Positions 42,059-51,006 of a stretch of DNA of 64,000 nt are shown one piece after another (position 1 is the stretch's first letter; each line of letters opens with the position of its first letter). The position numbers and the translations under genes were made by a program. Under the pieces are notes generated by a model that was not told where the DNA came from, made no database searches, and saw only the letters and a program-made list of their open reading frames with translations. This stretch comes from Nitrospina sp052156635 (GTDB taxonomy: Bacteria > Nitrospinota > Nitrospinia > Nitrospinales > Nitrospinaceae): NCBI RefSeq assembly GCF_052156635.1, contig NZ_JBQKUO010000001.1:933447-997446 (forward strand), in the 5' to 3' direction.

Positions 42059-42912
42059 GCCGCAAAGCTTTGGGCAAGGGCATCGACGCGCTGTTTGGAG
42101 ACGCGCCGGAGGGCACCGAAGCGCCGGCCCCATCCGCCGGCGTCACCACGGTGCCGCTGGAACAGATCGTGCCCAACACCAACCAGCCGCGCAAGGAATT
42201 CGACGACGAAAAACTGAACGAGCTGGTGGAATCGATCAAGCAGAACGGCGTGATCCAGCCCATCGTCGTGCAGAAGCAGGGCGACGGCTACCAGTTGATC
42301 TGCGGCGAGCGCCGCTGGCGTGCCAGCCAGGCGGCGGGGAAGAAAGATATCCCTGTCGTCATCCGTGAAGTGAACGACACCGAGTCGCTCCAGATCGCAC
42401 TCATCGAAAACATCCACCGCCAGGATTTGAATCCCATTGAAGAGGCCGAGGCCTACCAGCGGTTGGTTCAGGACTACGGCCTGACCCAGGACGAGGTGGC
42501 GCAGAGGGTCGGCAAGAACCGGGTGACCGTGGCCAACACGCTGCGACTGCTGAAACTGTCGAAGCCGATCAAGGACGATCTCGCCGCCGAGCGGTTGAGC
42601 ATGGGCCACGCCCGGGCGCTCCTTGCCATCGGCAACGAACGCGACCGCGAAGACGCGCGCCAGCTGGTGGTGCGAAAGGGCATGACCGTACGGCAGCTGG
42701 AGCAACTGGCCCAGCGGATCAGCCAGCCCTCATCCACCGCCACTAAAAAAAACGCCCAAAAGGACATATTCATAAAAGACCTCGAAAAGCAGTTCGAGCG
42801 CAAGCTGGGTACCAAGGTGCACGTGAAGGCGGGCAGGAAGGGCGGCCAGGTGGTCATTCAGTATTACAACAATGACGATTTACAACGCATTCATGATATG
42901 ATAATCAAGTAA
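42055..42912 (+). CDS. parB: Chromosome partitioning protein ParB (Spo0J)
   Basis: This 285-residue protein has the N-terminal LGKGIDALF motif, then the CTPase/nuclease-like domain with TNQPRKEFDDEKLNELVESI and the GERRWRAS box. The motif ENIHRQDLNPIEEAEAYQRL is followed by the HTH (LTQDEVAQRVGKNRVTVANT) that binds parS. The C-terminal dimer domain follows a Lys/Ala-rich linker. It starts inside the parA stop (ATGA). Confidence 0.97.
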   Translation: MSRKALGKGIDALFGDAPEGTEAPAPSAGVTTVPLEQIVPNTNQPRKEFDDEKLNELVESIKQNGVIQPIVVQKQGDGYQLICGERRWRASQAAGKKDIPVVIREVNDTESLQIALIENIHRQDLNPIEEAEAYQRLVQDYGLTQDEVAQRVGKNRVTVANTLRLLKLSKPIKDDLAAERLSMGHARALLAIGNERDREDARQLVVRKGMTVRQLEQLAQRISQPSSTATKKNAQKDIFIKDLEKQFERKLGTKVHVKAGRKGGQVVIQYYNNDDLQRIHDMIIK

Positions 42913-42929
42913 TTGAAAGAAATACGATT

Positions 42930-43382
42930 ATGGGAATGTTCGATTCAAAACCAGCAACTAGCGGAGGAGGCATGGCGAAGCCAGTGGAAACCAACAAGGA
43001 CATCAAGGCGTACATGGGCGAGGAGACCCATTTCAAAGGAACCCTCAGCTTCACCGGCACCGTGCGCATGGACGGTCAACTGGAAGGCGAAGTGCAGACG
43101 CAGGACACGTTGATCGTCGGTGAAAAAGGTGTGGTGAAAGCAGACATCACCGCGGGCACCGTCATCTGCAAGGGCAAAATCTACGGCACCATCAAGGCCA
43201 GCCAGCGCGTCGAGATCCACGCCAAAAGCGAAATGGTCGGCAACATCGACACGCCCTCGATCTTCATCGAAGTCGGTGCGGTCTTCGACGGCAACTGCAA
43301 GATGGGAGTCAGCGAAAAAAAGGTGGTCCCCCTGGTGAAGGATGAGTCGGCGGAAAAAACCGGCACCGACCATAAAAACTGA
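42930..43382 (+). CDS. Bactofilin (polymer-forming cytoskeletal protein)
   Basis: This 150-residue protein has a short disordered start and then the repeating beta-helix of bactofilins: FKGTLSFTGTVRMDGQLEGE, LIVGEKGVVKADITAGTVIC and IYGTIKASQRVEIHAKSEM. Bactofilins form filaments and often help place ParABS or cell-wall enzymes at cell poles. It lies 17 bases after parB, likely in the same operon. That fits a link of origin anchoring and cell shape. Confidence 0.93.
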   Translation: MGMFDSKPATSGGGMAKPVETNKDIKAYMGEETHFKGTLSFTGTVRMDGQLEGEVQTQDTLIVGEKGVVKADITAGTVICKGKIYGTIKASQRVEIHAKSEMVGNIDTPSIFIEVGAVFDGNCKMGVSEKKVVPLVKDESAEKTGTDHKN

Positions 43383-43517
43383 CGGCCCTGTTTCATCCCG
43401 GGACCGCGCCGCACCCACACCGCCCGCTCCCGGAAGGCCCCGCGCCACCGCCTCCTTAACCCGTTGAAATCCAGTTAGTTATTGAGATTGTGCGGACCTG
43501 ACCGTACAATGCGGGGT

Positions 43518-44246
43518 ATGGCCAGCCACGAGGACGGTACCTTATACATAGTCAGCACGCCGATCGGCAACCTGGGGGACTTCACCTACCGGGCGGTCGA
43601 GACCCTGGGCGCGGTGAAGCTCATCGCCGCGGAAGACACACGCCGGTCGCGCATCCTGCTGGATCATTACCAGATCAGCACGCCCCTTTCCAGCTTCAAC
43701 AGTTACAACCAGATCAAAAAAGCGCCGCAGTTTTTGAAAACGTTGCAGGCCGGGGAGGATGTCGCGCTCATCTCCGACGCGGGCACGCCGGGCATCTCGG
43801 ATCCCCTGTTCTACCTTGTCGGGCAGGCGTTGGAAGCCGGCATCAACGTGGTTTCGATTCCCGGACCGTCGTCGGTGATGGCGGCGCTCACGGTGTCGGG
43901 TCTGCCTATCGACCGCTTTTCCTTCGCCGGGTTTCTGCCGCGCAAGAAACGCAGGAAGGCGACCATCGAATCGCTCTCGCAACTGCCCGGTGCGGTGGTG
44001 CTGTTCGAGTCGCCCAACCGCCTGGAGAAAACCCTCACGGAACTGCTCGAGGCATTCGGCAACCGACAGGCGGTGATCGCCCGCGAGCTGACCAAGCTGC
44101 ACGAGGAAATTTTGCGCGGGTCTTTGCAGGAGCTGGTTGAAACGAACCGTGGTAAAAAATGGAAGGGTGAAATCACGCTGGTGATCGCCGGCACCGGCCG
44201 CGGTGGGAAAAAAGAAGGTCAAGAAACCACAGATGAACACAGATGA
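43518..44246 (+). CDS. rsmI: 16S rRNA (cytidine(1402)-2'-O)-methyltransferase RsmI
   Basis: From MASHEDGTLYIVSTPIGNLG the protein has 242 residues. It shows the tetrapyrrole-methylase fold with AEDTRRSRILLDHY, ALISDAGTPGISDP and IPGPSSVMAAL. RsmI acts with RsmH on C1402 of 16S rRNA. The last residues come from the DNA CCACAGATGAACACAGATGA, a sequence often found as a dispersed repeat, so the C-terminus may have been extended. Confidence 0.94.
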   Translation: MASHEDGTLYIVSTPIGNLGDFTYRAVETLGAVKLIAAEDTRRSRILLDHYQISTPLSSFNSYNQIKKAPQFLKTLQAGEDVALISDAGTPGISDPLFYLVGQALEAGINVVSIPGPSSVMAALTVSGLPIDRFSFAGFLPRKKRRKATIESLSQLPGAVVLFESPNRLEKTLTELLEAFGNRQAVIARELTKLHEEILRGSLQELVETNRGKKWKGEITLVIAGTGRGGKKEGQETTDEHR

Positions 44247-44315
44247 ACACCGATCCGGCGCGCTCGAGTTTTTAATGGACCAGGAGAAGGGTTACAAAAG
44301 GAGCCACTGTTTTTC

Positions 44316-45614
44316 ATGTCCATCATTTCGTACATCGGCCCGAAGGGGGGCATCGGCAAGACGACGCTGGCGATCAACACCGCCGCCGCCCTGACACGGG
44401 TTCTGGAATCGACGCAGACGAACCGGCCGATCTGCCTGGTCGATCTCGACCTGCGCCTGCCCACCATCGCCAGCCTGTTGGACAGCCACCCGTCACGCAG
44501 TTTTTACGACCTGTTCGAGGCGCTCGCCAACAAGACGTACCAGGTCGATTTCCTCCGCACGGTTTACCAGATGCTGTCCACCTTCCGCCGTTACACCGAA
44601 GGCACCATCGAGGCCGGCGATGCGCAACTGCAGAAACAGTACAGCCGCTACCAGACTCTCAAGACGGAGCTGTTTCATTTTGGTGGATTTGAGTTCGCCG
44701 ACACCCTCCACGAACTGTTTCTGCGTCGTGGCGAAGTACAGACCCCGGCGCAACTGCGCGAGGTGGCGGACCTCGTCCATGCCATCCCGCTGGACAAATT
44801 GCGCGCGGTCATGATGAAGGCGGACGCCGGATCGCGTCCGGATCCCGACGACTACATCAACCATATCGAGGAATACGGGTTTTCGCTGATTGGCGGCGAG
44901 GTGCCGATTCTGGGCAAGCGCGAGCATCGAAAGCGCATCAACCAGCCGGAGTTTCTTCTGCTGTTCCTTGATTTCCTGCGCGGCGTGTTCGACCGCTTCG
45001 AGCACACCATCCTCGACACCCCGGCGGGCGGGGTCAATCATGTGTCGTCGCTCATCTGCCAGATCGACCAGGTGGCGTTCGTCTTCGACCTCAGCAACAC
45101 GCTTGCCATCAACGGAAGCATCGACGCGCTCCACACCTTCATCGATTATTACGAAGACTTCAACGCTGACTACGCGCGCGGCCAGTTGACGGGCATCGAG
45201 AAGGCATACATTGAGCGCGTGCAGGCGAAGGACGGCAAGGCGGCGGTGTACGAGTCGATGAAGAACAAGCAGATGGGCCTCGTGTTCAACCGCCTCGAGG
45301 ATTTGAAGGAAGTGCCGCCGGCGCTCGACCGCCTGCGTCAGTACCTCGACACGCTGGACAAGTACCACCAGTACAAAAAGCGGATTCACATTCTCGGCAT
45401 GGTGCCGCAGAACAAGGTGGTGAACATCACCAACAACCGCGGTTCGCTTTTTTACACCATGGACTCGGGACTGGCGGGCCGCATGGACCAGATTGCGCGC
45501 GGCCTTTCGTCGAACATGCAAAATTGCCCGGCGCTGGACGAGGACGACCGCGTTATACTGAGTTACCTGGAAAAATACAAAACCAATTCCCGCTTCCGCG
45601 TGTTCGGCGGGTGA
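44316..45614 (+). CDS. MinD/ParA-like ATPase with large insertion
   Basis: This 432-residue protein begins MSIISYIGPKGGIGKTTLAI, with a deviant Walker A (Lys10, Lys15). It has LVDLDLRLPTIASLL and then a long helical region (about residues 60-220) not found in ParA or MinD. A Walker B-like HTILDTPAGGVNHV and VFNRLEDLKEVP follow. The C-terminal part with IHILGMVPQNKVVN is MinD-like. It likely uses ATP to position a partner. It is directly followed by a membrane L,D-transpeptidase gene, 27 bases away. Confidence 0.8.
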   Translation: MSIISYIGPKGGIGKTTLAINTAAALTRVLESTQTNRPICLVDLDLRLPTIASLLDSHPSRSFYDLFEALANKTYQVDFLRTVYQMLSTFRRYTEGTIEAGDAQLQKQYSRYQTLKTELFHFGGFEFADTLHELFLRRGEVQTPAQLREVADLVHAIPLDKLRAVMMKADAGSRPDPDDYINHIEEYGFSLIGGEVPILGKREHRKRINQPEFLLLFLDFLRGVFDRFEHTILDTPAGGVNHVSSLICQIDQVAFVFDLSNTLAINGSIDALHTFIDYYEDFNADYARGQLTGIEKAYIERVQAKDGKAAVYESMKNKQMGLVFNRLEDLKEVPPALDRLRQYLDTLDKYHQYKKRIHILGMVPQNKVVNITNNRGSLFYTMDSGLAGRMDQIARGLSSNMQNCPALDEDDRVILSYLEKYKTNSRFRVFGG

Positions 45615-45641
45615 GCGGATAAGGTCATTACCGACACCTCT

Positions 45642-46769
45642 ATGGCGCAGACATCCAAATTAAAAGTCCTGACAATCGCCGAGTACAACCTGATCGCCAA
45701 CAAGGATCCGGTCGGCAGTTACGACCGCAAAACGCGCGAGAACCTGGATGCCATTCGCGCCAAGCTGGTGGACAACCTGCCGCACCTGTCCGACCTCGAA
45801 CGCCGTTTGCACGACAAGTTCAAGGACGCCGGGTTCCAGGCGCTGGAGAAAAAGGAAAGCCAGGTGCGGAGCGAAGTCACCCGTTACCGCCTGTCTTCCC
45901 GCACCCGCCGCGCGCTGGCGTGGTCGGGGTCCGCGGTCGCCGTCACCGTGCTCGGCCTGTGGTTCGTCTATGCGCTGGTGCTCGATGCCGCCACGCAGAA
46001 GCGCGTCGATTACATGATCTACGAACGGCTCGGCCAGCTCGGCATGGCCTCACCGCAGGAGGTGAAGAAGATCAAAAGCGAGCTGGACAAACTCGAGCGC
46101 GACCTTGTGGTGACGAAAAAGAAAAACCAGGAACTGGCGCAGATGATCGACCAGATGATCCAGAACAACAAGGTCCCGCAGAACCTGAAGGTCATCGTCA
46201 AGCGCATCTACGACGACCCGCGCACCAGGTACGTGAAGAAGAACGGAACGACGGAGTTGCTGTTCGACGGCAAACGCATCGCCAGGTATTCCACCAAAGC
46301 GGAGAGCTGGTACATCCTGGGCATCCTGGAAACCGGCATGCTGAAGATTTTTTATAATGATGAAGAGATCCTGGAGATCCCCGCCATCTTCGGTCGCAAG
46401 GATGAAGAGACGCCGGTGGGCGAGTACGAGATCGAGAACAAGCTGTTCAAACCGACCTGGTACAAGAAGGAAGACGTGAACGGCAAGACCATCGTGCGCG
46501 CCATTCCGTTCGGCGACCCGGACCACGAGATCGGCCACTGGTGGCTGGGCATGAAGCGGCTGGGCAAACCGGTGCCGGGCAGCTACGGCATCCACGGCGT
46601 CAACGTGGCGCGCACCAACGAGTTTTTCAAAAAGAATTACGATCACCGCGGCGGCAGTGCGGGCTGTCCCAACATCCAGGAATGGAACCTCGACTTCCTC
46701 GCCCACGTCCTGCCCAAAGGCACCCCCGTCCACATCGTCCACGAAGAAAAGTGGAGCAAGTCGGCCTGA
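45642..46769 (+). CDS. Membrane-anchored L,D-transpeptidase (YkuD domain)
   Basis: This 375-residue protein has a cytoplasmic N-terminal part (1-90), one membrane helix (91-114), a coiled-coil stretch with IKSELDKLERDLVVTKKKNQ, and a C-terminal YkuD domain. The catalytic motif reads GIHGVN then HRGGSAGCPNIQ, with Cys342 as nucleophile. Such enzymes make 3-3 cross-links in peptidoglycan or attach lipoproteins. The large cytoplasmic part could bind the ATPase encoded just upstream. Confidence 0.85.
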   Translation: MAQTSKLKVLTIAEYNLIANKDPVGSYDRKTRENLDAIRAKLVDNLPHLSDLERRLHDKFKDAGFQALEKKESQVRSEVTRYRLSSRTRRALAWSGSAVAVTVLGLWFVYALVLDAATQKRVDYMIYERLGQLGMASPQEVKKIKSELDKLERDLVVTKKKNQELAQMIDQMIQNNKVPQNLKVIVKRIYDDPRTRYVKKNGTTELLFDGKRIARYSTKAESWYILGILETGMLKIFYNDEEILEIPAIFGRKDEETPVGEYEIENKLFKPTWYKKEDVNGKTIVRAIPFGDPDHEIGHWWLGMKRLGKPVPGSYGIHGVNVARTNEFFKKNYDHRGGSAGCPNIQEWNLDFLAHVLPKGTPVHIVHEEKWSKSA

Positions 46770-46832
46770 CCGGCCCACGGCCGGAGGAAAAATGGAAGTA
46801 GCCATTTCCCTGTTAACTTTTCTTGAATTGAT

Positions 46833-46848
46833 GTACCAATTTTGATAC
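46833..46848. promoter_or_regulatory. Palindromic operator before the toxin-antitoxin pair
   Basis: GTACCAATTTTGATAC reads as a near-palindrome GTA-N-CAA-N2-TTG-N-TAC, 9 bases before the toxin ATG and overlapping the likely -10 element. This is a typical site for autoregulation by a HigA-type antitoxin. Confidence 0.6.
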
Positions 46849-46857
46849 ATTATTGTT

Positions 46858-47205
46858 ATGGATCTTAAGCGGGTTCCGGCGGTATTTTTTAAAACCGAGC
46901 AGGGGACGGAACCCGTTCGGGACTGGTTACTGTCGTTGGGCAAAGCCGATCGAACTGCTGTAGGAGTTGACATCAAAACGGTCAAATACGGTTGGCCCAT
47001 TGGCATGCCGGCTTGCCGTCCTCTGGGTCAGGGACTTTGGGAGGTTCGCACCCGTTTGGAAAACCGCATTGCCCGCGTTATCTTTTATATTCACGAGGAA
47101 CGCATGGTGTTGTTGCACGGGTTCATCAAAAAATCCCAGAAAACACCGAAACCGGATAAGGATCTGGCTTTAAAAAGAAGAAGGGAATTGGAAGCCCATG
47201 AGTAA
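46858..47205 (+). CDS. HigB/RelE-type toxin (phage Gp49-like)
   Basis: This 115-residue protein has the family start FFKTEQGTEPVRDWLLSLGK, the LGQGLWEVRTRL strand, RIARVIFYIHEERMVLLHGF, and the end FIKKSQKTPKPDKDLALKRR. It is a ribosome-dependent mRNA interferase fold. It precedes its antitoxin and overlaps it by eight bases, the HigBA order. Confidence 0.9.
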   Translation: MDLKRVPAVFFKTEQGTEPVRDWLLSLGKADRTAVGVDIKTVKYGWPIGMPACRPLGQGLWEVRTRLENRIARVIFYIHEERMVLLHGFIKKSQKTPKPDKDLALKRRRELEAHE

Positions 47206-47500
47206 AAAACATAAAAAGAATCCGCGTTTGGGATCGACTCTGGACGCGTTGCTGGAAGAAGACGGGACGCTGGATGCCGCCAACACTCTGGCCCTGAAAC
47301 GTGTGTTTGCGTACCAGCTTGAACAAACGATGAAAGAGAAGGGGCTCAAAAAGCCGGAGTTGTCGCAACGCATGCACACCAGCCGCGCCGCGTTGGACCG
47401 CCTGCTCGATCCGGAAAACCCTTCAGTCACCCTCAATACCCTCAACCGCGCCGCCAGCGCCGTGGGCAAAAAATTGAAGTTGGAACTGGTGGACTCGTAG
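47198..47500 (+). CDS. XRE-family antitoxin (HigA-like)
   Basis: This 100-residue protein has an HTH of the XRE type in its second half: LKRVFAYQLEQTMKEKGLKK, then PELSQRMHTSRAALDRLLDP. The first 40 residues, rich in basic and acidic residues, probably bind the toxin. It would neutralise the toxin and repress the operon through the upstream palindrome. Confidence 0.9.
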   Translation: MSKKHKKNPRLGSTLDALLEEDGTLDAANTLALKRVFAYQLEQTMKEKGLKKPELSQRMHTSRAALDRLLDPENPSVTLNTLNRAASAVGKKLKLELVDS

Positions 47501-47601
47501 CTCCCGGCCCCGTCAATAAATTAAATTTGCCCCATCTGCCTTGTGCCAGTACAATCTCGCCTTAACTTATTGTTTCATTTCTTATTATTCGGGCCCCGCA
47601 A

Positions 47602-48975
47602 ATGAAAAAACCGTGGAGTGGCAGATTCGAGCAGGCGACAGACGACCTGATGATCCGGTTTTCACAATCGGTGTCGTTCGATCGGCGGCTCTACGCCTAC
47701 GACATCCAGGGCTCGATCGCCCACTGCAAAACCCTGCAGAAGGCGAAGCTGGTGACATCCGCGGAATCGAAAAAAATCATCGGCGGCCTGCAATCCATCC
47801 TGAAAGAAATCGAGAGTGGCAAATTCGTCTTCAGGGAAGAACTCGAAGACGTGCACATGAACATCGAAAAGCGGCTGATCGAAAAGATCGGTCCCGCCGG
47901 CGGCAAACTGCACACGGGCCGAAGCAGGAACGACCAGGTGGCGCTCGACCTGCGCCTGTACATGCGCGACGAGATCACGCACATCGAACGGTCATTGAAA
48001 CGGCTCGGCCGAACGCTGATCGGTCAGGCCAAAAAACACGTCAACACCATCATCCCCGGTTACACGCACCTGCAACGGGCGCAACCGGTGTCGCTGGCGC
48101 ATCACCTGCTGGCTTACGTCGAGATGTTCGGACGCGATCGCGCCCGCCTCGACGACGTCCTCAAGCGGGTGAACGTGATGCCGCTGGGATCGGCGGCGCT
48201 GGCGGGATCGGGTTACCCCCTCGACCGCCACTACACCGCGCGCCTGCTCAAGTTCCCGGCCGTCACGCACAACAGCATGGACGCGGTGAGCGACCGCGAT
48301 CACGTTGTCGAGTTCCTCGCCGCCGCGTCTTTACTCATGGCGCACCTCAGCCGACTGTGCGAAGAACTCATTCTATGGGCGAGCAGTGAGTGGAAGCTGG
48401 TGGAGCTGTCCGACGCGTTCACCACGGGAAGCAGCATCATGCCGCAGAAAAAGAACCCGGACGCGGCGGAGCTGGTGCGCGGCAAGACGGGACGGGTGTA
48501 CGGTCACCTCATGAACCTGCTCACTCTGCTCAAGGGCCAGCCGCTGGCCTACAACAAGGACATGCAGGAGGACAAGGAACCGCTGTTCGATGCGGTCGAT
48601 ACCGTGCAGACCGCGCTCGACGTGTTCGACGGCATGATGAAATCGGCGAAGTTCACCGCCCCGTCGATCGCCACGCTCGAGGCCAGCGGGTTTCTGACGG
48701 CCACGGAGATCGCCGATTACCTGGTACTGAAGGGCATGCCCTTCCGCGATGCGCACGAGGTGACGGGCAAGGCGGTGGCCTATTGCCTGAAACACAGCAA
48801 GGGACTGACCGACCTGTCGCTCGACGAATACAAAACCTTCTCGCCGAAATTCAAGAAGGATATTTTCGATTACGTGTCGATTGAAGGCGCGGTGGACCGC
48901 AAGAACGTCTATGGCGGCACGGCGCGCAACCAGGTGCGGGAACAACTGAAGCGCGTGACCAAAGAATGGAAATAA
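47602..48975 (+). CDS. argH: Argininosuccinate lyase
   Basis: This 457-residue protein makes arginine and fumarate from argininosuccinate, the last step of arginine biosynthesis. It has the typical start MKKPWSGRF, the HTGRSRNDQVALDLRLYMRD segment, TIIPGYTHLQRAQPV, and the superfamily signature GSSIMPQKKNPD near residue 280. It belongs to the fumarase/aspartase superfamily. A GNAT N-acetylglutamate synthase, the first step of the pathway, lies 2 kb downstream. Confidence 0.98.
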   Translation: MKKPWSGRFEQATDDLMIRFSQSVSFDRRLYAYDIQGSIAHCKTLQKAKLVTSAESKKIIGGLQSILKEIESGKFVFREELEDVHMNIEKRLIEKIGPAGGKLHTGRSRNDQVALDLRLYMRDEITHIERSLKRLGRTLIGQAKKHVNTIIPGYTHLQRAQPVSLAHHLLAYVEMFGRDRARLDDVLKRVNVMPLGSAALAGSGYPLDRHYTARLLKFPAVTHNSMDAVSDRDHVVEFLAAASLLMAHLSRLCEELILWASSEWKLVELSDAFTTGSSIMPQKKNPDAAELVRGKTGRVYGHLMNLLTLLKGQPLAYNKDMQEDKEPLFDAVDTVQTALDVFDGMMKSAKFTAPSIATLEASGFLTATEIADYLVLKGMPFRDAHEVTGKAVAYCLKHSKGLTDLSLDEYKTFSPKFKKDIFDYVSIEGAVDRKNVYGGTARNQVREQLKRVTKEWK

Positions 48976-48986
48976 CCTGCCCCCAC

Positions 48987-49158
48987 TGCGTGGGCGGGCG
49001 TGGCCCGCGGCAAACAGGCTGATACGTTGCGGGCGAACGATGGTTTTTGGGCGCGTTCCAAACTCAAAATATTTTCCTGGAGCGTAGCCCGAATCACCTC
49101 GTGCGTGGGCGGGCGTGGCCCGCGCCAAACAGGCTGATGCGTTACGGGCGAACGAGGG
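48987..49158. repeat. Pair of 57-nt direct repeats downstream of argH
   Basis: Copies at 48987-49043 and 49102-49158 differ at only four positions and start TGCGTGGGCGGGCGTGGCCC. A GGGCGAACGATGG piece recurs at 474. Another REP-like palindrome lies at 49200-49245. No gene is seen between argH and the lipoprotein gene at 49289. Confidence 0.75.
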
Positions 49159-49288
49159 TCATCCTGCACTTGCTGAATACGACTTGTTCCTTCCGGGCGT
49201 AGCCCGGTTCCTTCTCCCCTGGCGGGAGAAGGCCAGGATGAGGGGGGTTCATGAATCTTCCTTTGTATCCACATTACCAACGCTCAAA

Positions 49289-49510
49289 ATGACGCCACAC
49301 CTCAAAACATTTTGCCGATTGCTGATCGTCCTGTTGCTGGCGGGGTTGGTGTTGTCCGCCTGCGGGCGCAAGGCGCCACCGCAGCCGCCGCTCCAACAAC
49401 CCGCGGTGGAAAACGAAACCCAGCTGGAAGAGTCACCGACCCTGGGTGGCGAAGACGCTCCGACCCAGCCGCCGGAGGACGCCCCGCCCGCCGTGCCCCC
49501 CTACCCTTGA
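49289..49510 (+). CDS. LptM/YifL-like small lipoprotein
   Basis: The 73-residue precursor has a signal with the lipobox LSAC followed by GRKAPPQPP, the hallmark CGxKxPxxxP start of LptM (YifL) proteins. The mature part is short, acidic and Pro-rich. LptM stabilises the LPS-transport barrel LptD in E. coli. In many genomes this gene lies between argH and lysA; here lysA is not next. Confidence 0.75.
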   Translation: MTPHLKTFCRLLIVLLLAGLVLSACGRKAPPQPPLQQPAVENETQLEESPTLGGEDAPTQPPEDAPPAVPPYP

Positions 49511-49665
49511 ACCCCCTCGCCCGGTTGGCCCTTTCCCGTTTTCCCCTGATTTCCACCCCATCCCATAACCTCCAAAAAATCAATCAGATGATTGCATTTT
49601 TATGAAGACAGCTAAACAGAATTCGGTTATAATGCTTACCTAATCAACTTCAAAAGAATCAATAG

Positions 49666-49701
49666 CTTATAAGAGGGCCTCTAATCGGCCTCTTTTATAA
49701 G
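49666..49701. terminator. Hairpin in the 290-bp gap before the DUF484 gene
   Basis: CTTATAAGAGGGCC and GGCCTCTTTTATAAG form a long, nearly perfect stem with a short loop. It is AT-rich at the base. It may be a bidirectional terminator, or a 5' leader element of the next gene. The rest of 49511-49800 shows no gene. Confidence 0.5.
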
Positions 49702-49800
49702 TGTTGAAATTTCAATATTTTCTGTTTTTGCCCGGACGGGGGTGGGAAAGCCCGGTTTTCCGCACCTGTAATATTCACCGGTAGTGGGAAGGATGCGAGT

Positions 49801-51006
49801 ATGAACAACGACGAAGTGGCTTTGTATTTGAACGAACACCCGGAGTTTTTCAACGATTACCCGGAGCTGTTGACCCGGATCAAAACCATCGAGGAAACCG
49901 ACCTGCCCGTGCAGCCGCTCAAGACGCTCAGCATCGCCGACCGCATCCTGCGCCGCGTCCAGCAGGACAAGGAACACATCAAGGGTCAACTCGAATGGTT
50001 CATGGAAGTGGCGGAGTGCAATGAGCGCATCCTCGAGCACCTGTTCGAAATCGAGCGCATCTGTCTGTACAGCCACAACTTCATGCAGATGGCGAGCGAG
50101 ATCCGGAGCGAGATCATCAAGCGCTTCGGCATCCAGGGCGTGATGATCTGCCTGGTGGATGGCGCGGATCATTTCATCGCTACCAGCTTGCCGCAGGGCA
50201 CGCCGCGGGATGGCATCGAAAGCCTGCGCCTGATCGACCAGGAAACCCTGTTCGACTGGTTCAAGGATGGCTGGGGCCCGTTGATGCGCAACAACCTGGA
50301 AGCCGGATCCGAGCTGTTCGCCGAAACCGATTCCGGACCCATCCGCTCTGAAGCCCTGATTCCCATCCTCCTGCACGGTAAGATGGCCGGCGCGTTGTGC
50401 CTGGGCAGCATCGACCCGGCGCAGTTCCATGAGGGCCTTCGTACCGACTACCTGGAGCGCACCGCCGAGAAGCTGGGCATCGCCATTGACAACGTGCTCC
50501 TGATGGAAGGAATGAAAAATCAATCCCTCCTGGATTCCGTCACCGGACTGTACAACGAGTCGTACCTGAACACGGCGGTGAAACGCGAGTTCGACCGCGC
50601 AAGGCGTTACGAAAAGAGCCTTTCCTGCGTCAAATTGCAGATTGACTATTGGGATGATCTCATTAATACTGGGGACATAGACAGGTATCAAATTCTCGTC
50701 GAGATCGGCCGCATTCTCCAGCAAAATTCACGCGATGGCGACCTGCTGTTCCGGGTCAACGACGGTGATTTCATGGTGCTTCTCCCCGGAATTTGCGGTG
50801 ATGCCGCCTGTCAAATGGCCAACCGGCTGAAGTCGGACGTGGAAGATGCACTCAACCCCGGTCCGGCGGATGCGTTTCTAAAAATCAACCTGCGGATCGT
50901 ATCGTACCCCGACAGCGAGATCGTCAATTATGACGATTTCGATTACGCGTTGTCGGTGATGGACGGCGTCGACCCCGAAGAAAACAGCGAATCCCTTACT
51001 GCATGA
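49801..51006 (+). CDS. DUF484-GAF-GGDEF protein with degenerate active site
   Basis: This 401-residue protein has an N-terminal DUF484 region (EVALYLNEHPEFFNDYPELL, then helices), a GAF-like region (about 85-215), and a C-terminal GGDEF-like domain starting at LLDSVTGLYNESYL. The GGDEF loop reads NDGDF, so two catalytic residues are changed and diguanylate cyclase activity is doubtful. It may bind c-di-GMP or GTP as a sensor. Its stop overlaps the next start by four bases. Confidence 0.75.
   Translation: MNNDEVALYLNEHPEFFNDYPELLTRIKTIEETDLPVQPLKTLSIADRILRRVQQDKEHIKGQLEWFMEVAECNERILEHLFEIERICLYSHNFMQMASEIRSEIIKRFGIQGVMICLVDGADHFIATSLPQGTPRDGIESLRLIDQETLFDWFKDGWGPLMRNNLEAGSELFAETDSGPIRSEALIPILLHGKMAGALCLGSIDPAQFHEGLRTDYLERTAEKLGIAIDNVLLMEGMKNQSLLDSVTGLYNESYLNTAVKREFDRARRYEKSLSCVKLQIDYWDDLINTGDIDRYQILVEIGRILQQNSRDGDLLFRVNDGDFMVLLPGICGDAACQMANRLKSDVEDALNPGPADAFLKINLRIVSYPDSEIVNYDDFDYALSVMDGVDPEENSESLTA

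Noticed and set aside
44203..44394. Small frame around the rsmI stop with a CCACAGATGAACACAGATGA repeat
   Set aside because: This sequence is a common dispersed repeat and the frame overlaps the start of the MinD-like ATPase. Only the effect on the RsmI C-terminus was noted.
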